NCBI RefSeq assembly: GCF_030445035.2
Contig: NC_080683.1
Span: 22,347,528 to 22,411,527, forward strand
Length of the DNA: 64,000 nt
Direction of reading: 5' to 3'
Origin: Dasypus novemcinctus
Lineage: Eukaryota > Chordata > Mammalia > Cingulata > Dasypodidae
Shown one piece after another: positions 1-12,649 of this stretch (position 1 is the stretch's first letter; every line of letters starts with the position of its first letter). The notes under the pieces are model-generated. The model was given only the letters and a program-made list of their open reading frames with translations, had not been told where the DNA came from and searched no databases. The position numbers were made by a program, and so were the translations under genes.

Positions 1-240
1 ATTGAAAGTGGTCTATTGAAGTCTCCTACTATTAATATGGACCATCTATTTTTCTGTTCAAATCTATCAATATTTGCTTCATATCTTTTTGGGCTCTGCT
101 GTTAGATGCAAATATATTTATAATTGCTATAGCTTCTTGTTGAATTGAACCCATTCTTCAGCATATAATGTCCTTCTATGTCACTGAAACAATTTTTGAC
201 ATAGGTTTATTTTATCTGATATAGTATCACTATCCCAGCT
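1..240 (-). mobile_element. Ancient L1 ORF2 fragment, antisense
   Basis: The plus strand reads like the reverse complement of mammalian L1 ORF2: GTCTCCTACTATTAATATGG, TTTATAATTGCTATAGCTTCTTG and GTCCTTCTATGTC follow the usual order. It is decayed, with no open frame. Related antisense L1 sequence resumes after the SINEs. Confidence 0.7.
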
Positions 241-276
241 TATTGTTCTTATTTATTATTTTTAAGATTTTTATTG

Positions 277-1110
277 GAGGGAAGTGGATTTGGCTCAACT
301 GATAGAGTGTCTGCCTACCATATAGGAGGTCCAAGGTTCAAACCTAGGGCCTCCTGACCCATGTGGTTAGCTGGCCCATGCACAGTGCTAAAGCACACAA
401 GGTGTGCTGTTCCATGCAGGGGTGTTCCACGCTCAAGGAGTGCACCCGGCAAAGAGAGTCACCCCATGCAAAAAAAGCACAGCCTGCCCAGGTGTGGTGC
501 CACACACAAACAGAGCTGATGCAGTAAGATGATACAACAAAAAGAGACACAGAGGGAAGCAGACTTGGACCAGTGATTAGGGCGTCTGTCTACCACATGG
601 GAGGTCTGTGGTTCAAACCCCGGACCTCCTTGACCCGTGTGGAGCTCGCCTATGTGCAGTGCTGATGCGCACAAGGAGTGCCCTGCCACTCAGGGGTGTC
701 CCCGCCTAGGGGAGCCCCACATGCAAGGAGTGTGCCCCGTAAGGAGAGCTGCCCAGTGTGAAAGAAAGTGCAGCCTGTCCAGGAATGGTACCGCATACAT
801 GGAGAGCTGATGCAGCAAGATGATGTAACAAAAGGAGACACAGATTCCCATGCCACTGACAACAACAGAAGTGGACAAAAGAACATGCAGCAAATGGACA
901 CAGTGAACAGACAACTGGGGCGGGAGGAGGGGAGAGAAATAAATAAAATAAATCTTAAAAAAAAGACACACAGATTCCCGGTGCCACTTATAAGAATGCA
1001 GGTGGACACAGAAGAACACACAACTAAGGGACACAGAGAACAAACAACAGGGTGGTGGTGGCAGGGCAGGAGAGAGAAATAAATAAAAAATAAATCTTTA
1101 AAAAAAAATA
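277..1110 (+). mobile_element. tRNA-derived SINE (DAS-like), split by a second SINE
   Basis: The 5' part (277-553) has the tRNA-like head with B-box GGTTCAAACC and ends AAAAAGAGACACAG. The 3' part (about 961-1110) continues GACACACAGATTCCCGG and ends in AAATAAATCTTT plus an A-run. The two halves join to one element of the same structure as the intact SINE lodged between them. Confidence 0.8.
554..960 (+). mobile_element. tRNA-derived SINE (DAS-like), inserted in another SINE
   Basis: It starts GGGAAGCAGACTTGGACCAG, has B-box GGTTCAAACCC about 55 bp in, and ends GAAATAAATAAAATAAATCTTAAAA. The flanks AAAAAGAGACACAG and AAAAAGACACACAG look like a target-site duplication within the host SINE. 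The sequence type is characteristic of armadillo genomes and is the main organism clue. Confidence 0.85.
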
Positions 1111-1640
1111 GAGAAGTTATAGGTTTGCAGAAAAATCCTGCAGAAAATACAGTTTCCCACATACCTCCATCTTATTAGCAACTTGCATTAGTGTGATGCA
1201 TTTGTTACAACTGATAAAAGAATATTATTATAATTGTACTATAAAACTATAAACCGTAGTCTTTATTTTACATTTGGATTCCCTGGTTGTGTTGTACAGC
1301 TCTACAGTTTTGTTTTGTTTTTAAAATTTTATTTTAGTAGCACTACATTGTGAATTTAAATTTACAGCACCGAATTATGTATTTGAATGTTATTAAAAGG
1401 GGAAATTTTGATTATATATATGTTACTTTAATAAAGTTTAAAAGCATTCTTTTGAATACTATTTGCTTGGATTCCCCCCCCTCTGCCCCCCATCTTTCCC
1501 CCCCCATCTTTCCACTTCCAATCTACTTCTGTCTCCAAATTTAAGGTGAGTCTCTTCTAAGCATTATATAATTTGATTATGCTTTAAAAAAAAAAGAATA
1601 CAATTTTTCAATCTCTGCCTTTAGACTGGAGAATTAAATC
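1111..1640 (-). mobile_element. Probable L1-derived sequence, antisense
   Basis: This AT-rich stretch has phrases typical of antisense L1 3' ends (TTAGTGTGATGCATTTGTTACAA). A pyrimidine-rich patch (CCCCCCCTCTGCCCCC) lies near 1475-1515. Boundaries are not sharp. Confidence 0.45.
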
Positions 1641-1850
1641 TATTTACTTTTTTTTTTTTGAGGTACTGGCCTGGGGATTGGATGCAGGACCTCATATGTG
1701 GGAAGCTGGCACTCAATCACCGAGCCACATAGGCATCCCTGAGTTAGTTTTTTCATATGCTTTGCTTGTTGTTCATTTTCGTTTTTTTAGGAGACACTGG
1801 GAACTGAACCTGGGACCTCCCATATGGGAGGTGAGAGCTCACTTACTTTC
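1641..1850 (-). mobile_element. Two degraded tRNA-derived SINE fragments, antisense
   Basis: A T-run at 1650 is followed by reversed SINE-head sequence (TGGGGATTGGATGCAGGACC). A second similar head follows at about 1795-1845 (GAACTGAACCTGGGACCTCC), whose reverse complement matches the SINE at 23.7 kb. Both are short and diverged. Confidence 0.65.
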
Positions 1851-2409
1851 CCTATTTACATTTAAAGAAACCACTGATAATGCCAGGCTTCCTCCTGCCA
1901 TTTTGCTATTTTTCTTACACTGTTTTTATCCTCAATTCTTCCATTAATGCCTACTCTCATCATTACTTGATTTTTGTAGTCCTTTCTCATTTCCCTCTGC
2001 ATGTATTTTTCAGATATTTCCCTTGTGGTTACCATTGGGCTTAAATTTAACCTCCTAAATGTAAAAAAAATCACATTTTATTTATTGCAACTTAACTTTA
2101 TTAGTATATATAAACATTGCTCTTATAGGTCTTGTTCCCCTCCATTTTTGTTGTATTTATTGCAAATGATATATTTATTACAATGATGTACTTGATACAA
2201 ATGACATATTAAATATCCAGAACCACAGATTCATTATTACCTTTTATGCATATGTATTTTAGAATCTGTAAGGAGTGAAAAGTGGAGTTACACATTAAAT
2301 ACACAATACAATAGAACTGGTATTTATAATAACTTACATGATTACCTTTACCAGTGATCTTTCTTTCTTTTTTCCATTAATCAGTTTTATTTATTATTTT
2401 AGTATATTT
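1851..2409 (-). mobile_element. Ancient L1 fragment, antisense, continued
   Basis: AT-rich sequence continues the antisense L1 pattern after the SINE insertions (TGCATGTATTTTTCAGATATTTCCC, CTTGTGGTTACCATTGGGCT). The last 200 bp are too decayed to assign firmly. Confidence 0.5.
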
Positions 2410-3055
2410 TTTATTTTTTTTAAAGATACTAAGATTATGCAAAATGTTACACAAAAAAGTATAAGGGATTCCCATATGTCCACTCCCCATACATCTCCCG
2501 CCCTTCCCCACATTAACAACTTCTTTCATTAGTGTGGTACAGTCATTGCAATTGGTGAACACATTTGGAGCACTGCTGCTAAGTATGGATAACAGTTTAC
2601 ATTGTAGTTTACACTCTCTCCCACTCAATTTGTAAGTTATGGCAGGATATGTAATGGCTTGTATCTGTTATTGCAATGACATTCAGGATAATCTCAGGCT
2701 CCAAAAATGCCCCCATATTATATCTTTTTCCTTTTCTCTGCCTTCAGCATCTCCAGTGGCCACTGTCTCCACATCAATGATATAATTTCTTCCATTGCTA
2801 CAACCATAATTAGTCTATAGCAAAATACCAGTAAGTCCACTCTAGTCCATATTTTATTCCCCAATCCTGAGGATTCTGGGTTGGTGATGCCCACTCCATC
2901 TCTAATTGATAGGGGGCCTTGATCCCACATGGCTGATGGATGGGACTCTCTTGCTTGCAGATGTAGACTCTCTCAGTTCCTTGATATGGTGGTTGTCCAT
3001 CCTCACCTCCTTGTTAGTTGTCCTGGGTGAGTCCAATGGACTGGAAAGTAGAAAT
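2410..3055 (-). mobile_element. 5'-truncated young-type L1, 3' end only, antisense
   Basis: The reverse complement matches the 3' end of the L1 at 3.6-11.1 kb and of copies at 18.3, 47.8, 48.9, 49.5, 60.2 and 62.5 kb. Landmarks are GGGATTCCCATATG, TTAGTGTGGTACA, GTTTACACTCTCTCCCAC and AATTGATAGGGGGCC. Sequence related to the same family may extend to about 3190. Confidence 0.8.
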
Positions 3056-3640
3056 CATAAACAAGTTCAACTCTGTCACACTAGGGAGCACAAATCCCAA
3101 AGGAGGCCCCACAGGCAAGGCACAAGACTCCAGAGCTATCTGCCATGACTGTAGGACTTGATGTCTCCAGAACTCTAAGGAGTCCCACTATTTGGGGTAG
3201 TATCTACTTTGGAAATCTGTACAGATCTTTATTTCTTTAGCCACTTCCATCCAATATCTTGTGTCCTTTCCTTTCAGTTTGAAGAGCTCCACTTAGCATT
3301 AGGAAAATTTAAACAGAAGTAGGAGAGTATGAAAATGAGTAGCCTGACTGAATAACAGCCAAATGTCAGAAATAAATCAAAGAGTGCATGGATGTAGAAG
3401 AAAATAGAGCTGCATAGATAGGATGTGATCAAGTCAAAGAAATTTTATGTCATGCTAATGAATTAGTTTTAATATCATTGTTCATTTCAAATATTCATTT
3501 TGGTAAAGATTTAGCAGTCTATTAATTTAGGTATTTATAGATATTTGGGGTGCTGTGGAATTACATACCACAATTGTAGCACTGGACTCTTTCTGAAGAC
3601 ATTTCAGTTTAGATTTGGGCATTTTAGTTTATTAAAAAAC
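3056..3640. other. Unassigned sequence between two L1 elements
   Basis: I see no gene and no clear repeat here. The 5' end of the following L1 cannot be placed exactly. Confidence 0.4.
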
Positions 3641-4487
3641 TTTCATGATCTCAGAACATTTATCACTGACAAATTTGGTGAAGTAAAGGAAGAGGTTAAA
3701 AACATGAAGACAACACTTGGAGGGGAAATTGCAGACATATGCAAAAAGATAACAGATATGGTGTAAATGAACACCACAGTTCAAGAAATCAAAAATACAC
3801 TTGCAGCAAATATCAGCAGACTAGAAGAGGAAGAGCAGAGAATTAGTGATGTGGAAGACAGTACATTGGAAATCAAACAGACAGTAGAAGTGGTCGATAA
3901 AAAGATAGAAAAAATCCAGGTAGGACTTAGGGACCTGAATGATAATGCAAAACACTTAAACATACGTATTATAGGCATTCCAGAAGGAGAAGAGAAGGGA
4001 AAGGGATCAGCAGGAAATAATGGCTGAAAACTTCCCAAATCTACTGAAAGAGACAGATGTACATATCCAAGAAGCACAGCACACTCCACTGGTCATAAAC
4101 CCCAAGAGGCCCACCCCAAGACATATACTTGTCAAATTATCCAATGCTCAAGACAGAGAGAAAATTCTAAAAGCAGCAAGAGAAAAGAAAACCATCACAT
4201 ACAAGGGAAGCTCCATAAGATTAAGTGCTGATTTCTCATCTGAAACCATGAAGGCAAGAAGGCAGTGGTATGATATAGTCAAGGTACTAAAGGAAAAAAA
4301 TTTCCAACCAAGAATACTCTATCTAGCTAAACTAGCATTCAAAAATGATGGAGAGTTCAAAATATTCACAGATAAACAGAAACTGAAAGAGTATACCAAC
4401 AAGAAACCTCCCCTTCAAGAAATTCTAAAGGGAGTTCTGCAGGAAGAAAGAAAAAAACAGGACAGGCAGAGTTGGAGGAGAGTGTAA
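3640..4487 (+). pseudogene. L1 ORF1 (RNA-binding chaperone) relic
   Basis: Three overlapping open segments rebuild an L1 ORF1 product. There is a coiled-coil N-terminal part (VKEEVKNMKTTLGGEIAD, then SRLEEEEQRISDVEDSTLEI), an RRM-like centre (RIIGIPEGEE) and a C-terminal domain (HILVKLSNAQDREKILKAAR; LSADFSSETMKARRQW; FQPRILYLAKLAF). A TAA at 3764-3766 and a frameshift near 4015 break it. In active elements the protein coats L1 RNA. Confidence 0.9.
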
Positions 4488-4560
4488 GAGCAACAAAAAA
4501 GACAAAAATAGAAGGAAAAAAATACAAACAAAATATGACAAACACAAATCCAATAAAAAT

Positions 4561-7500
4561 ATGGCTAACACAAATAATTCCTTGAAAGTAATAACACTGA
4601 ATGTCAAGGGATTAAACACACTTATCAAAAGATTCAGACTGGGACATTGGATAAGGAAATGTGACCCATCTATATGCTGTCTACAAGAGACACATCTTAG
4701 ACCCAGAGACTCATGGAGGTTGAAAGTGAATGGCTGGAAAACAATCATACAAGCAAACAATAACCAAAAAAAGGCAGGAGTAGCTATATTAATATCAGAC
4801 AAAATAGACTTTAAATGCGAAACAATTGTGAGAGACAAAGAAGGATACTACATTTTAGTGAAAGGGACAATCTGTCAAGAAGATTGAGCAATCATAAATA
4901 TTTATGCTTCTAACAAGGGTGCCTCTAAATACATGAGGCAAACGCTGGAAAAACTAATTGAAAAAATAGATGCATCTACAATTATAGTGGGGGATTTTAA
5001 TACACCACTATCAACTCTGGATAGAACATCTCAAAAGAGTCACTAAAGAAACAAAACATTTGAACAGTATATTAGAAGAGCTGGATCTAATAGACATATA
5101 TAGATCATTACACCCAAACACAGCAGGATATACATTTTCCTCAAGCGCACATGGATCATTCTCTAAGATAGACCATATGCTAGGCCACAAAGAAAGGTTT
5201 AATGAATTCAGAAAGATCGAAATCATACAAAACAATATCTCTGACCACAGTGGAGTGAAGCTGGAAATTTGCAAGGGACAGAGGCCCAGATTTCACACCA
5301 CGATTTGGAAATTAAACAGCACACTCTTAGAAAAACAATGGGTCAAAGAGGAAATCTCAAAAGAAATCAATGACTACCTTGAAACAAATGATAATAACAC
5401 AACATACCAAAATTTATGGGATGCAGCAAAAGCAGTACTGAGAGGGAAATTTATAGCCATAAATTCATATATCAAAAAAGAAGAAAGAGCAAAAATTGAA
5501 GAACTAACTGCACATTTGATGGGATTAGAAAAACAACAACAAAGTAACCCAACAGGAAGAAGAAGGAAGGAAATAACAAAGATAAGAGCAAACTAAATGA
5601 AATAGAAAATAAGAAAGCACTTGAAAAGATAAACAAGACCAAGAGCTGGTTTTCTGAGAAGATCAACAAAATTGACAAACCTTCAGCGAGACGAACAAAG
5701 AAAAAAAGAGAGAAGATGCAAATATGCAAAATAAGAAATGAGAACGGTGATATCACCACTGACCCCACAGAAATAAAGACTATCATAAGAGGATACTTTG
5801 AAAAACTATATTCCAACAAAAATGACAATTCAGAGGTAATGGACAAATTCCTAGAAACACATAAGCAGCCCATATTGACGAAAGAAGAAATTGATGATCT
5901 TAACAAACCAATCACAAGCAAAGAGATAGAATCAGTCATTAAAAATCTGCCAACAAGAAGAGCCCAGGGCCAGATGGCTTCACAGGTGAATTCTACAAAA
6001 CATTCTGGAAAGAACTAACACCAATCCTGCTGAAACTATTCCAAAAAATCGAAACAGAAGGAACACTGCCAAACTCCTTCTATGATGCCAACATTACCCT
6101 AGTACCAAAGCCAAACAAAGACACCACAAGAAAGGAAAATTACAGACCAATTTCTCTAATGAACCTAGATGCAAAAATACTTAACAAAATACTTGCTAAT
6201 CGTATTCAACAACACATTAAACGAATTATACACCACGACCCAGTGGGATTTATTTCAGGTATGCAAGGATGGTTCAACATAAGAAAATCAATCAATGTAA
6301 TACACCATATAAAAAGACTGAAGGAACAAAATCACATGATTATATCTATAGATGCAGAAAAAGCATTTGACAAAATACAGCAACCTTTCTTGATAAAAAC
6401 ACTCCAAAAGATCAGAATACAAGGATATTTTTTGAACATGATAAAGAGTATATATGAAAAACCTACAGCCAACATTGTTTACAATGGAGAAATCCTAAAA
6501 TCCTTCCCTCTAAACTCAGGAACAAGACAAGGATGCCCATTGTCTCCGCTCCTATTTAACATTGTCTTAGAAGTACTTGCTTGAGCACTGAGGCAAGAAC
6601 CAGATATAAAAGGCATTCAGATTGGAAAGGAAGAAGTCAAAATTTCATTATTTGCAGATGGCATGATCCTATACATAGAAAACCCTGAGAGATCTACAAC
6701 AAAGCTTCTAGAACTCATAAATGAGTTTAGTAAAGTCACAGGTTATAAGATCAATGCGCAAAAATCAGTAGCATTTCTGTACACCAATAATGAGCAAGAT
6801 CAGGAGGAAATCAAGAAACAAATACCATTCACAATAGTAAGTAAAAAAATCAAATACTTAGGAATAAATTTAACTAAAGAGGTAAAAAACTTATACACTG
6901 AGAACTATACAAGACTGTTCAAGGAAATCAAAGAAGACCTAAATAAATGGAAGAATATTCCTTGTTCATGGATAGGAAGACTGAATATTATTAAGATGTC
7001 TATCCTGCCAAAACTGATCTACACATTCAATGCAATCCCAATAAAAATCAACACAGCCTTCTTTAAGGAACTAGAAAAACTAACTATGAAATTTATTTGG
7101 AAAGGAAAGAGGCCCCAAATAGCCAAAGACATATTGAAAAAGAAAAACGAAATTGGAGGAATCACACTACCTGACTTCAAAACATACTATAAAGCTACGG
7201 TGGTGAAAACAGCATGGTATTGGCATAAGGAGAGACACATAGACCAATGGAATCGAATTGAAAACTCTGATATAGAACCTCACATATACAACCACATAAT
7301 ATTTGATAAAGCCACCAAACCCTCTCAACTGGGAGAGAGTGGCCTATTCAACAAATGGTGTCTGGAGAACTGGATAGCCATATGTAGAAGAATGAAAGAG
7401 GATTACCATCTCACACCTTATACAAAGATTAACTCAAGATGGATCAAAGACCTAAATATAAGAGCCAAGACCATAAAAACCTTAGAAAGCAGTGTAGGGA

Positions 7501-8371
7501 AACATCTACAGGACCTTGTAATAGGAAATGGATTTATGAATATCTCACCAAAAGCACGAGCAGCAAAAGAACAAATAGATAAATGGGACTTCCTCAAAAT
7601 TAAAGCCTTCTGCACCTCAAAGGAGTTTGTCAAGAAAGTAAAAAGGGAACCCACACAATGGGAGAAAATATTTGGCAACCATATATCTGATAATAGACGT
7701 ATAACTTGCATATATAAAGAACTCCTATATCTTGAAAATAAAAAGATAAACAGCCCATTTAAAAGAATGGGAAAAAGATTTAAACAGAACTTCTCCAAAG
7801 AAGAAATACAAATGGCTAAAAAGCACATGAAAAAATGCTCCAAATCTCTAGCTATCAGGGAAATGCAAATCAAAACTACAATGTGATACCATTTTACTCC
7901 CATAAGATTGGCAGCTATGAAAAAAACAGAAGAATACAAATGCTGGAGAGGATGTGAAGAAAGGGGAACACTTATCCACTGCTGGTGGCAATGCAGAAGA
8001 TCCAACCATTCTGGAGGACAGTTTGGCGGTTCCTCAAAAAACTAACCATAGATTTGCCATATGACCCAGCAATACCACTGCTGGGTATATATCCAGCAGA
8101 ACTGAAAACAAGGACACAAACCAATGTATGTACACCAATGTTCATAGCAGCATTGTTCACTATTGCCAAAAGTTGGAATCAACCCAAATGCCCATCAACA
8201 GACGAGTGGATCAATAAAATGTGGTATATACACACAATGGAATACTACTCAGCTGTAAGAACAAATACACTACAAACACACGTGATAACATCGATGAATC
8301 TTGAGAACCTTATGTTGAGTGAAGCAACCCAGGCATTGAAGGACAAATACTACATGACCTCAATGATATGA
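4561..8371 (+). pseudogene. L1 ORF2 (endonuclease-reverse transcriptase) relic
   Basis: In order: the endonuclease start (ITLNVKGLNT, CCLQETHL), interrupted by TGA at 4885-4887 and by further breaks near 5040 and at 5594-5596; the RT entry ([12 protein letters not shown] is present but shifted out of frame near 5960); the RT core ([29 protein letters not shown]); TGA at 6582-6584; and the metal-binding motif, here FADG instead of FADD (6651-6662). The C-terminal region is open at 6663-7886 and again at 7985-8371 (MEYYSAVR). The RT is catalytically dead on three counts: stops, frameshifts and a lost Asp. Confidence 0.93.
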
Positions 8372-11135
8372 AATAAACAAGCTGCCTCAGAGAGCTAGAG
8401 ACTGTAAAATAGGCTTACAGGAAATCGGGGGGTGGAGGAAGGATGTGAGCCGATGTCTGCAGGGGTGGAATCTATGATGAGCTCGTGGTAAGTATGAGCA
8501 CAAAGAAGAGATAAAATGGGGGCAAGGGGTTGCCTTTGGGTGGGGTTTTGCGGGTTTGAGGGGGGCTGGGGATGGGCGGATGGGTAATATTGCCCAGAAA
8601 ATTGGGGGTAGGGAGGGGCAACATATGAACATAGGAGAGTGTCAGGTGTTGGTTGAGAGTAAAATGCTGAGAAAATCGTATCAAAATATAATTATGAGGA
8701 TTACCTGTTTAGGATGCTCGGAGGGGATGGCCTGATGCAGGACGGACTCCTGGGGAATGTCTGAATGCTCATTTTGCCAGGGTGGGTTGTACCATTGGGT
8801 AGAGACCCAAGAAGTGAGAGTTGGGGTGGCCCCACATCCTGGGGAGGACTAATGCCATCAAATAGAGAGAACTGTATCTCTCGAGAGAAAGGGTGGCTCC
8901 CAGGGCATTAGGGCCGTTGAGCAAGTCAGGCCCTGAACACTGTTGCAAGTATCTCTGGACGTGGCTCCTCGGGAAATGGAGATTGGCTATCGCTTGGGCC
9001 CCAAGAGGAGGGGAAATGGATATTGAATGGATGGAACCAAGGTAAATGTGGGGGCAAGAGAGGAGTTTCTCGAGAGTACACGAGGATGAATATAAAACAT
9101 GTAATATTACACCAAAAACATACAGGGGATGACAGACTAATAATGTAAACCATAATGTAAAACTTAGGATAACTAAAAAATTTAGAAAACTGTATATCCT
9201 AAAGTACGGACCACATTGTAAGCACAGATGTCACCTTGTTTGAAAGCTATTGTTTCGGAGTCTGTACATCAGTTTCAGTAAATATGATATGAATAAGTTA
9301 AAAGATTATCGCTGTGGAAGGGAAAAGGTTTTATGGTGGATGTGTGGGAGTACTGTATATTGTATATATGAATTACTGTGATCTAAGACTCTTGTGAAGA
9401 GAAGCTCAATAATTAGGAAAAAAGAAAAGAAAAAAACAGGATGTAGAAATTTTTCCAAATCAAAATGTAGTCTAGATCTAACCTTTAAACTCATTGCTAT
9501 ATTCCATTTTACTAGTAAGGGAACCTGACATTATATTGAGATTCACTTTACAGGAAGTTTTGGACCACAGATCGGTTCAACAATGACGGCAGAGGAATAC
9601 TGGTATGGGATGTTATTGACAGGCTCTATATGGTTGACAGGGAGTTATACAGGGCATATGTCCAGGGTGCATGGTAATGTTTAGATATACTCATAGTGGA
9701 AACAATTAAAAACAACAGCTGGGGGGGGGGCACTGAGTTCCTGGCTGGGGGTGCTCTGTCGTGGTCCCTAGGGGAGCAGCAGCAGTCCCCCAGGTGCAAT
9801 GGTAAGAACCAGAAGGAATGAGGGTCCAACAGTGGGCTCCTGATACTAATGACTATGCTTGTGAGCCTATATGCCTGCAATAAGAACAAGGCCTAGAGCA
9901 GCAGTGTGCCTGGGAGTTTCCTCCTGACAGCCTTCATGTTACTCAAATGTGGCCAGTCTCGAAGCCAAACTCAGCATGTAGATGCAGTGCATTCCCCCCA
10001 GTGTGGGACATGACAGCCGGGGATGAGCCTCCCTGGCACCGAGGGATCACTGCCAAATACCAGCTGAAGATGCAACTAGAAAATGACCTTGAATTAAAGG
10101 TTCAATGCGGATCAGCAGAATATCCCTGTCTACATATAATAACATGACTTTAAAATGCTGTTTGACCTAATGTAAGGGGGAAATGGAAAGGAGAAATGAG
10201 TTTATATGGCTACGAGTCTCTAAAAAAGAGTCTGGGTTGTCAGAAGGATTGCCCTTATGCACACCTGAGCAGAGTCTCAGAGACAGATAAAATAGATACA
10301 ACCCCAGCTATTGGTTCTTTTGAGGGATAAAGAGACCCGAGGGTTCTATGGTCATGGCAGATGGGGTTCACTGCCATGTCAGATGGCCCTTCTTTGGAGC
10401 TGGTGTTTCTGCATGATGGAACTGGACTCAGATGGGATCTCTTTTCACTAGACTTTCATGATACTTTACTGGAATTGTAGGTGATGTTAGCATTTAAGAT
10501 ATATTTAGGGGATTTGAATCTCTGGACTGACAATATGATAGCCAGGCCCTGCACCTCAACAGACCTCAGCTCCTGCACTCTGATTTATTGGACTTACACC
10601 ACTCAGCTAACATGGAGTTGAAGAAGGTCAACCACCACACCATAGAGCCTAGAGTGCCTACAACTGAAAGCAGGAGGATTGCATCCAGTATCCATGTGGA
10701 ATCTAAGCCCCCACTTGACATACATGTGCAATGGACACAACCAATCCAATGTCCACAGAGAAAATGTGGCATTGGTGTGGGAAGGGTGGCCATGGTGGCT
10801 GCTGGGTGTGGGGAATGGGAGTAAGAGATGAGATAGGGAGGCGTTTTTGGGACTTGGAGTTGTCCTGGGTGGTGCTTCACGGACAACTACAGGACATTGT
10901 AGATCCCCCCCAGGGCCCACTGGATGGAACGTGGGAGAGTGTGGGCTATGATGTGGACCATTGACTATGGGGTGCAGCGATGCCTAGAGATGTACTTACC
11001 AGGTGCAATGGATGTGTCATGATGACGGGAGAGAGTGTTGCTGTGGGGCGAGTGGGGGGTGGGGGTGGTGGGGTTGAATGGGACCTCATGTTTTTGAGTG
11101 TAATATTTAAAAAAAAATGAATTAAAAAAATTAAA
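8372..11135 (+). mobile_element. L1 3' region, unusually long, with G-rich blocks
   Basis: About 2.7 kb separates the ORF2 end from the A-rich tail, far more than the roughly 0.5 kb of human L1. Near 8425-8620 the plus strand has many runs of three or more G (GGGGGTGGAGG-like, GGGGGGCTGGGGATGGGCGG), and a G10 run lies near 9721. The last about 800 bp (from about 10325) recur in the truncated copies at 49.5, 62.5 and 2.4 kb, so at least that part is the genuine 3' end. Short open frames on the reverse strand here have no recognisable product. Confidence 0.8.
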
Positions 11136-12640
11136 AAAAACTTTCATAAAAAGTATATCATCAACATTTTTATAAACTTGGGTAGTGATAGACTTACTAC
11201 TAACTATGAAAGGAGTCAAAACACACAATACTCACATAACTATTCATTTTAGTGGGAGAAACTCTCACTGAGTGTTTTAACTGCTAACTACTAATTACAT
11301 TTTCTAGATTTTAATATATAAAGTTTTCTTATTCTGACTTCTTAGCATCCACAGGTATAAGATATAATCCAATAAAGCCACAGAATTTAGTTAAATTTTT
11401 CCTAATATTTAAAAGCATATCTAAAGGTTATTTCCTAGTTAGTTTTGACAAGTACCACATCTTTTACCAACAAAGATAATGTTAATCTTAAAACAAAATC
11501 TGAGTTCTAAAGAAAGCTCTGTCTTTAAAATATTTCAGACACCACCTCAAAAACAGAATACACCTCATGTGCAAAGTATTCAAGCGAAACATTCTGAATG
11601 CTTCTATTGTCTATTATCACTGTACCTCTGGGCTCTTGCAGTTACAGTAACTGCCCTTTCTTCCCTGAAATAAGCATAAATATGTCAAAACACACTTTAT
11701 GAGTTCATTATAACTCATAATATAACAACTGCCTGCTTAAGATTAAGATTAGGATGAAGAAATACTGTTCTTGTAGAAGAATCAATTTCCAAAGAAATCC
11801 ACAGGGAGTTATGTAGACATTGAATATATGCCACAACAAGCAACATACCTTTTTTGACCAAGCAATTTAATTTTTAAAATTTATTCTAGTAATTATAATC
11901 CAAGTTTCCAAATTAAGGAATGCTTAGAACAAAAACTCACTTATATTTATTGCATGGTCAGATTTGAAAGAAACACAGACCGATATTTAACATTTGGAGC
12001 ACTGAACCAGAAGGCCGAAAGCAGAACTCTGCTTTTGCCACTGTTATTAAGCTCACTGTTAAATTCCACATCATTTAAGTTGCTTGACATGAGTCTCTCT
12101 TGCCTCTGAAAAAGAAACCCTAATTCATATTTCTTCTTGGTCCTCAGCGATACTTTGTGAAGAAATTCGATATAAGAGGGTGTTGTGAAGTGTCAGTAGA
12201 GAATACTGAATATAAAGTCAAGATAGTGATCATAATTAATTTGTATCGCTTCTGTGATTCAACTTTATAGTAAAACTTCATGTGAATTATCTATGGCATT
12301 AGGTATTTCTATTTTTAACAGAACTGTATTTTTCATGTTTAACTTATCTGTGTACACCATTATTCAATAAGTGATTTGATTATATTTAACTCAGATACTA
12401 AGGGAAATTGGTTAGTGTAATTGTTATGTTTCTGTGATTCTTCTAGCTTTCTGGAGCAAAAAGCTGGCCATGATTGTTTTGTGGCTTCCACTTAAGGATG
12501 ATCAGGTAGGTTGTATCTGAGTGTTTAACTCATTTTTTAGGGCATTTCTGAGAATACCCTATTTTAATTATTTGATTATGAATTCCTATTTGACACACAC
12601 ATAACAGTTCTGCTGAGATTTATCAATAAATATAAAAAAA
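11136..12640. other. Gene-free intergenic stretch, unassigned
   Basis: AT-rich DNA with only short random open frames. I see no exon with splice signals and no repeat that I can name. Confidence 0.5.
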
Positions 12641-12649
12641 TTAATAAAC

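Larger units (their letters stand above)
3640..11135 (+). mobile_element. L1 retrotransposon, nearly complete from ORF1 to the A-rich tail, inactive
   Basis: A sense L1 about 7.5 kb long: ORF1 relic (to 4487), a 70-bp spacer, ORF2 relic (4561-8371), a long 3' region and a terminal A-rich tract (TTAAAAAAAAATGAATTAAAAAAATT). The 5' UTR is not recognisable, so it is probably 5'-truncated within or just before ORF1. Stops and frameshifts in both ORFs show that it cannot move itself. Confidence 0.9.

Noticed and set aside
560-640. tRNA gene suggested by A/B-box-like sequence
   Set aside because: The B-box belongs to tRNA-derived SINEs; no cloverleaf can be closed and the same head occurs in several copies.
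650-1162. 170-codon minus-strand frame
   Set aside because: Antisense of the nested SINEs, repeated at 19.2-19.6 kb.
7418-8005. 195-codon minus-strand frame
   Set aside because: Shadow of L1 ORF2 on the opposite strand.
8387-8684. Proline-rich open frames on the minus strand
   Set aside because: They are antisense to the G-rich L1 3' region; the proline codons come from the G-runs.
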